In this document: positions 59,316-64,000 of the stretch, piece after piece
Numbering within the stretch: the first letter of the stretch is position 1
Layout: each line of letters begins with the position of its first letter
DNA from: Stenocarpella maydis
Taxonomy: Eukaryota > Ascomycota > Sordariomycetes > Diaporthales > Diaporthaceae
Assembly (NCBI GenBank): GCA_002270565.1
Contig: NQMI01000014.1
Span: forward strand, 62,001 to 126,000
Reading direction: 5' to 3'
DNA length: 64,000 bases
Position numbers and translations under genes: made by a program
Notes under the pieces: model-generated
Told to the model about the DNA's origin: nothing
What the model saw: only the letters and a program-made list of their open reading frames with translations
The model's database searches: none

Positions 59316-60770
59316 TGGTGGGGGTTGGGAACCCATTCGGTCGATAAAGGAGCTGGGGAGAACCCTACGGGGAGGGGAACTCAAATGAACGAAGTCTGTT
59401 TCATATATACAAACACAACTGCATGGTCTTGGCGTAGGCTCTTTGACGAATAATGATTTGGGAAAAGCCCGGGACGGGAATCTAAAGGGGGCTATAGAGT
59501 AGAGAGGCTTTGAGATGGGACGAGCTTCAACACTTGTGCTGGCAGACATATAGTTGGATGCATAAAGCCGTCCGATGTGTCATCATAATAGACCTGCGGG
59601 CGATCATGATTCTCGCTTGCTGCATAGAAAATTCCGCCAATTTCGTTTTGGGTGATGCCAGGTGGAGCCGTTTGTCTTTTGTGGCTGTGTGGACCAGCTG
59701 ATTGGACTTGATCTTGCGCGGTGGGCGTTTGTTTAGTTGTATTTAGAAGGACTCGCAACGTCTTGATGCCCGCCACTCCTTGAAGCGCACTGCGTCGTAT
59801 ATCAAATTGGACTTGGTAGTCAGTCTATGGATAAAAGCTTCATTCATAACACATTCTACGGAGAAGACCACCGGGACTAACTAATATCATCATTGCCCAT
59901 GGTTCGGTGAATTGCGAGGGTACTCGGAGGTATGGGCACACGCGAGCACTGTAGGTAAAGTATATATAGATGCCGGCCGTGCCCATCATAGATACAGCCA
60001 TACGCGCCATGCCGGCATGGCACCGGGCAATCAATGAAACGGCCTGGTTGTTGGTATTTTCCGAACGCAATGTGCTGTTGATTCGGGACGAGATTCGCGG
60101 GGAGGTGTGTGTAAAATGCGTTGATGGCCCCAAGTGAGACTGATGGTCAGGCCAGGAGAGAGACAGGTACCTCGGGCACGTACGCATCAGGAAAGCTGCG
60201 GCGAAGAGGCCCAGGCGTGGTAGATCTGCTCTGCCCAGGTGTTTTAAGTGTGTTGTTTGCTATAGTACCCGGGTGCGTATGTCTACCCACACCGGAATGA
60301 TTTCGGGTGGTATCGTACAGGTTCTCTCCTCCAACGGATTTGATGGATAGACCACTGCCGCTTGGCGTGATCCAATGAGCTGAAGGGATGAACGTCTCCA
60401 TGATATTTGATTCAAAACGTCCCTATGTACTTAATTAAGGATGTAGGCAATATAACTCCCCGAACCCCAACCATTGTCTAGTTGCCCAACATTGAATGCT
60501 TTCGCTGCGGGGGATCCGGTCGAAAATGCTCGATCGCCTGGGAAAATGTCCGAAACAGCCCCCACCCCCCTTTCCAGCCGAAAGATGAACTCGGAATTTT
60601 TTGACATGGTGCATTTTGTTCGAGAATGTGGCCGCTTGGCGTTCCCCCTCGCCCGCCCCCCAAAAAAGCCGCCCTCTCTGATAGAGAGTGCCGGAAAGAC
60701 GCCCTCGGACGCAAGAAATAAGAAGGGAAAGGAGACCTCTTATACACATACGGACAGAGAGAGAGAGCCG
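59316..60770. other. Spacer between convergent CSC1 and Zn2Cys6 genes
   Basis: Probably two 3' untranslated regions plus 1 kb of spacer. A 55-codon ATG frame at 59970-60137, preceded by TATATATAG, and two minus-strand frames (59840-60187, 60147-60401) overlap each other, so none is supported as a gene. CT/GA-rich text near 60757-60790 precedes the stop codon of the next gene. Confidence 0.45.
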
Positions 60771-63700
60771 TCACCCCATCTCTCTCTCCTCCGGAAGTTG
60801 CCATCTGGTCCAGGTCCCGAAAGGCAGCCCGGTAAAGGTATGTCCCATGAGCATTGTCTCCGGTATATCGCCATAAGAGAAGCCCTGGATGTCGCCCCCG
60901 GGAAGGCCCTCCAGAGCTTCAGCAATCCGCATGGATTCGCTCTCGTTGAATAGGTATTGGAAGTGACTCTTCGAGATCCCGTCAAGGTCATGCGGTCCGG
61001 AGACCGAGTGATGAAGAGGCGGGGTCGATAGCTGGCCTGCTTGCATCAAAGGCTGGGCCCCCGTCGTATAGTCCGGCGCTGGGAGCCCGTCGGTGTTCGA
61101 TGACGTGCCGGGGCCGGGTATTTCGTGGCGTCCCCCGGCGGGTGTGTTGTTGATCGCCGTGAACATAGACGGGGTCGACCCTGGCGTCTCGTCACCGAGG
61201 TGGACATCGGGCCCAGCCGGGGATCCGCGCTCTGGTGGGCTTGCCCTTGGCTGGTCAGAGCACCCGTAAGGACCGTGTTGGTCATCCTGGGCCATTATCA
61301 TACCATTGTTGATGATCTTCGCGTTCTGTACTTTCCATTCCTCCAACCCTCCACCATGGATAGGGTGCTTGCCATCATCCTGAGGAGCCGTACCAGCTTT
61401 GTTGTTGCGATTGATGCGCGCGTGATACTCGAACTTGATTTTGGCCATGTAATTATCCAAATCCTTGCTGTTTGAGCAATCTGATTAGCATTCTTTGCAG
61501 ACAAGTGGACAGACAAGTGGTCGACGTGGCTCCTTCTGAGTCGGAAGCACCCATTCAACTCACAAATAACCAAGATACGTTGAGGCCATTTTGAGCCACC
61601 CCGAGAAGCGAACAAGAGTTTGGTAGCAGACTCCGGTTGGGCCGACTTTTGTCATTTCTATTTCAGACTCAGAACCAGCACCGTCTTCCTCTTCATCCGC
61701 TAGCATGTGCCTTTGCTGATCCATGTGAGGGAAATGCCATGCATACTGCCCAACAAAGGCTGCGGTCCAGACGGTGAAAAGCACCAGTGCCGACATCGGT
61801 AATTTATCACGACATATCTCGATCACGTTGACGATGTCCTTGGCTGCTTTGAATACTTGCTCTGCGCTCTGCTCCCAAAAGCCGTCTGGAATGTCGTATT
61901 TGCCAGCTGGGAAGGTTGGCTCGTCCGAGGGACCAACGGGACCGTTGCAGCGAATCGGAAGGAACGGGATGTACTCGCTACACAGTGGTCATTAGCCAGG
62001 GCTTGGGAATCCGACCGAGCATCGCGCTGAAACCAATATGTCGGGCACCAAAGATGTCGGCTTACCGATGCAACATGATCTGGCAGACACTACCAAGCAT
62101 GTGCAGAGATACATACACGCTCGATGCTTGGTGGTTTTCATGTCTATGGTAGTTCGAGGTCGAGAGGGTGAACGTTGACGGGAGGTCTGAATAAAATGCT
62201 TCGAGCTTTTGCCGGAGCTGGGCAAACCTGGTCCGTGGATCCCACGGGGGGTGTTCTTCGACCAGGCGACCACCGGCGAAGCTGAATTTGGAGATCTCCC
62301 CCCAGAGATCCACTAGGCGCACGAACCTGCTGAGCACGCTATCATCCTCTGCATCTCTGGGACCTTGATCAGCGGATGACCCGCTCAGAAACCCGGTCCG
62401 CACGTCCTTCGACAGGTCAAATGCCCACTCGTTGCAAGGCAGCTGGATCTGGAGGTCTTCGGACCGGATAGTTGGCACGCGCTCCTTCCCGCAGGCAAGT
62501 AAACGGTCAAGAATAAGGCAGCTGAACATCGTCCTCCTCTTGATCTCCTTGGCTATCATCAGCTCCGGCTGTGCCGTGGGCAATGGTGGCGATGAGCTCC
62601 CGGATTTGGTCGCTCGCGCTCGAGACTTGGCATTGTGCTTGTCCCCGAAACCGAGACCCAGAGCCTGGGCCATCCGAATGGCAACACCCACGTACATCCA
62701 TGCTCCCAAGCCGCCCGTCTTCGGCTGCACCTGGCTCCACTCGTACAGCCCTAACATCAGGAAAGCCTGGACCCTTTCCACCGAAGCGGTGGTCATGGTT
62801 GTTCCCAGCGGGCCCAAAGCCTTCCTCAAAGCCTCGGCAAAGTATTCGGATGCAGCAGATGAGTCTGCTCTGGCCTGTACAGGGCGGCTCTTGAGCGCCC
62901 CTGCTTGCGAGCCGGCCGTGTGAGTAGCATATTTGACCAGGTCTGGATGGAATCGGGCTGTGAGGGCGAGGACACCGAGCAGCACAAGGTTGGTCTCCGG
63001 TGAGGCGTCCTTTTGGTTAGCCCTGAACTTGTTACCCATGTTCTCCTTGAGCGTTGGCACGTGAAGAAAAGGCAACTCGGTAGCGAAGTGAAGCCTGTAG
63101 ATGTCGAAAACTTCTGACCATAATCTTGGCGTCAAGTAGTGGGCAGACAAGACTTCGTCGGCGTGAGCTACAGCCGAGTGCTGGCCTTCTATTCGTGACA
63201 CATCTTCGATCTTCCTGAGGCGCTTCCGGTCTGGCCCAGCGTCGCGCTCAGTCTTGACACTGGTGGGAGGATCGGTGCGCTTGGGCGGGATGGGCGTCGC
63301 TTCCGGATACTTGCAGTCCTTGCCCAGTTTAATACAGGTCTCGCAAGGTGAGGATCCTCCGTCATTGTCACACTTGATCTTTGACTTTCGACACCGGAGG
63401 CAAGCTATGCTGGATCGCATAGGCTGCCGCTTGATGACGGCCTTTTTGTCATAAACAGCACTCACCACGGCGAATCCTGCACTGCCTCTGCTCTCGTCAT
63501 AGGGCTGTCCATGTCCAGCCGCTGGCCGGCCGACCGGCACGAAGCCTTTGATGGAGTGGGTGTGGTAGGTCGGCGGCGGCGGAGGCAGCATTGAGGTCAG
63601 AGGTACCGATGGAGGCTCTCCGGTCCCGGTAACAAATGCCTCCTCGAACTTCCGCTTCGGTACGGAGTGAACAGACGGCCCGGTAGGTGCGTTGGCCGTT

Positions 63701-63843
63701 TCATCGGTAGACGGGTCGGGCGGGGAGAGAATGGACTGTAGAGAGGTAATTGTGCCGGTTGTTTGGGTCCTTGGCAGACCCCTACCGAAAGCTCTAACAG
63801 CTAGGAGTGACCCGGATGCGCGGTAATAAGAGGGACACGACAA
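60771..63843 (-). CDS. Zn2Cys6 transcription factor with fungal-specific regulatory domain (5' end not resolved)
   Basis: Minus-strand exons 63843-62066, 61977-61564 and 61467-60771 give at least 963 codons. No ATG precedes the open text at 63843, and the first in-frame Met lies in TSMLPPPPP, so an upstream exon, probably beyond the window edge, is likely. The binuclear zinc cluster is CLRCRKSKIKC-x(8)-C-x2-C-x6-C near 63300-63402. A fungal-specific transcription factor domain follows: FDIYRLHFATELPFLHVP, LLGVLALTARFHPDL, GLGAWMYVGVAIRMAQALGLG and EIKRRTMFSCLILDRLLACG. The last exon is polar and low-complexity, probably an activation region. Introns of 88 nt (GTAAGC...GTAG) and 96 nt (GTGAGT, branch GCTAAT, ACAG) rebuild LHREYIPF and GYFKDLDNY. 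It binds DNA in the nucleus; target genes are unknown. Confidence 0.85.
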
Positions 63844-64000
63844 CGGTTTCCCTGCAGCTCTGCTCCAAGAGCCGTGCGCGCGACCCCGTGGATGTTGCTA
63901 GGCAAGAACAGCGGCTGGAGAGCTAGGTACGTTATAGTCGAGTTCCGGAACTGCAGGTCTCAGCACGCGTATGCACAACAATGCTTTTTTTGCCGGAGGT
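63844..64000. other. Window end, probable intron or leader of the Zn2Cys6 gene
   Basis: Contains no minus-strand ATG in frame with the zinc-cluster protein. An acceptor-like TTTCGGTAG at about 63779-63787 could mark the true start of the coding exon seen in this window. Confidence 0.4.

Noticed and set aside
59970..60137. 55-codon ATG frame preceded by TATATATAG
   Set aside because: The opposite strand has equally open overlapping frames, and no family or splice evidence supports it; noted only as a possibility.

Overview
The window looks like nuclear DNA of a filamentous ascomycete, probably a Sordariomycete; I cannot name the genus. The signs are short introns (about 50-120 nt) with GTAAGT-like donors and CTAAC/CTGAC branch sites, GC-rich third codon positions, fungus-specific families (ENA Na+-ATPase, Zn2Cys6 factor, Ran1-like kinase, fungal SAC3/CSN8-type PCI protein) and long gene-poor spacers. 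One 19-N assembly gap lies at 47906-47924.

Layout. 0.3-4.7 kb: two adjacent plus-strand reading frames of unknown function, each broken by in-frame stops. 5.0-14.4 kb: a conserved block with a TFIIIC subunit (Tfc6/Sfc6-like), a PAQR/adiponectin-receptor-like membrane protein, a small TMA7 gene resolved here as three exons, and the spliceosomal kinase Prp4. 14.4-23.6 kb: no supported gene, probably the long regulatory region of a Ran1/Pat1-like kinase (23.6-25.2 kb). 25.2-34.9 kb: gene-poor, turning AT-rich after about 29.7 kb. 34.9-35.6 kb: a small secreted repeat protein. 37.2-51.4 kb: PCI-domain protein, short-chain dehydrogenase, dolichol-phosphate mannose synthase (DPM1), ENA-type cation ATPase, an Ala/Pro-rich basic-tailed protein and a nucleotide-sugar transporter. 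56.1-64.0 kb: a CSC1/OSCA-type channel and a Zn2Cys6 transcription factor that probably runs off the window.

The most notable observation is a family of near-identical introns. One intron each in the PAQR gene (162 nt), the nucleotide-sugar transporter (160 nt) and the secreted repeat protein (157 nt) are homologous to one another along their whole length, although the host genes are unrelated. They match what is known as introner-like elements, i.e. spliceosomal introns that multiply. In the secreted protein the intron splits one of two internal repeats while the sister repeat has the uninterrupted site, which gives an empty-site comparison within one gene.

Most genes are housekeeping (tRNA/5S transcription, splicing, translation, glycosylation donor synthesis and transport, ion homeostasis) and form no obvious pathway or cluster. 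All exon coordinates were deduced by eye from reading frames, splice motifs and family conservation.
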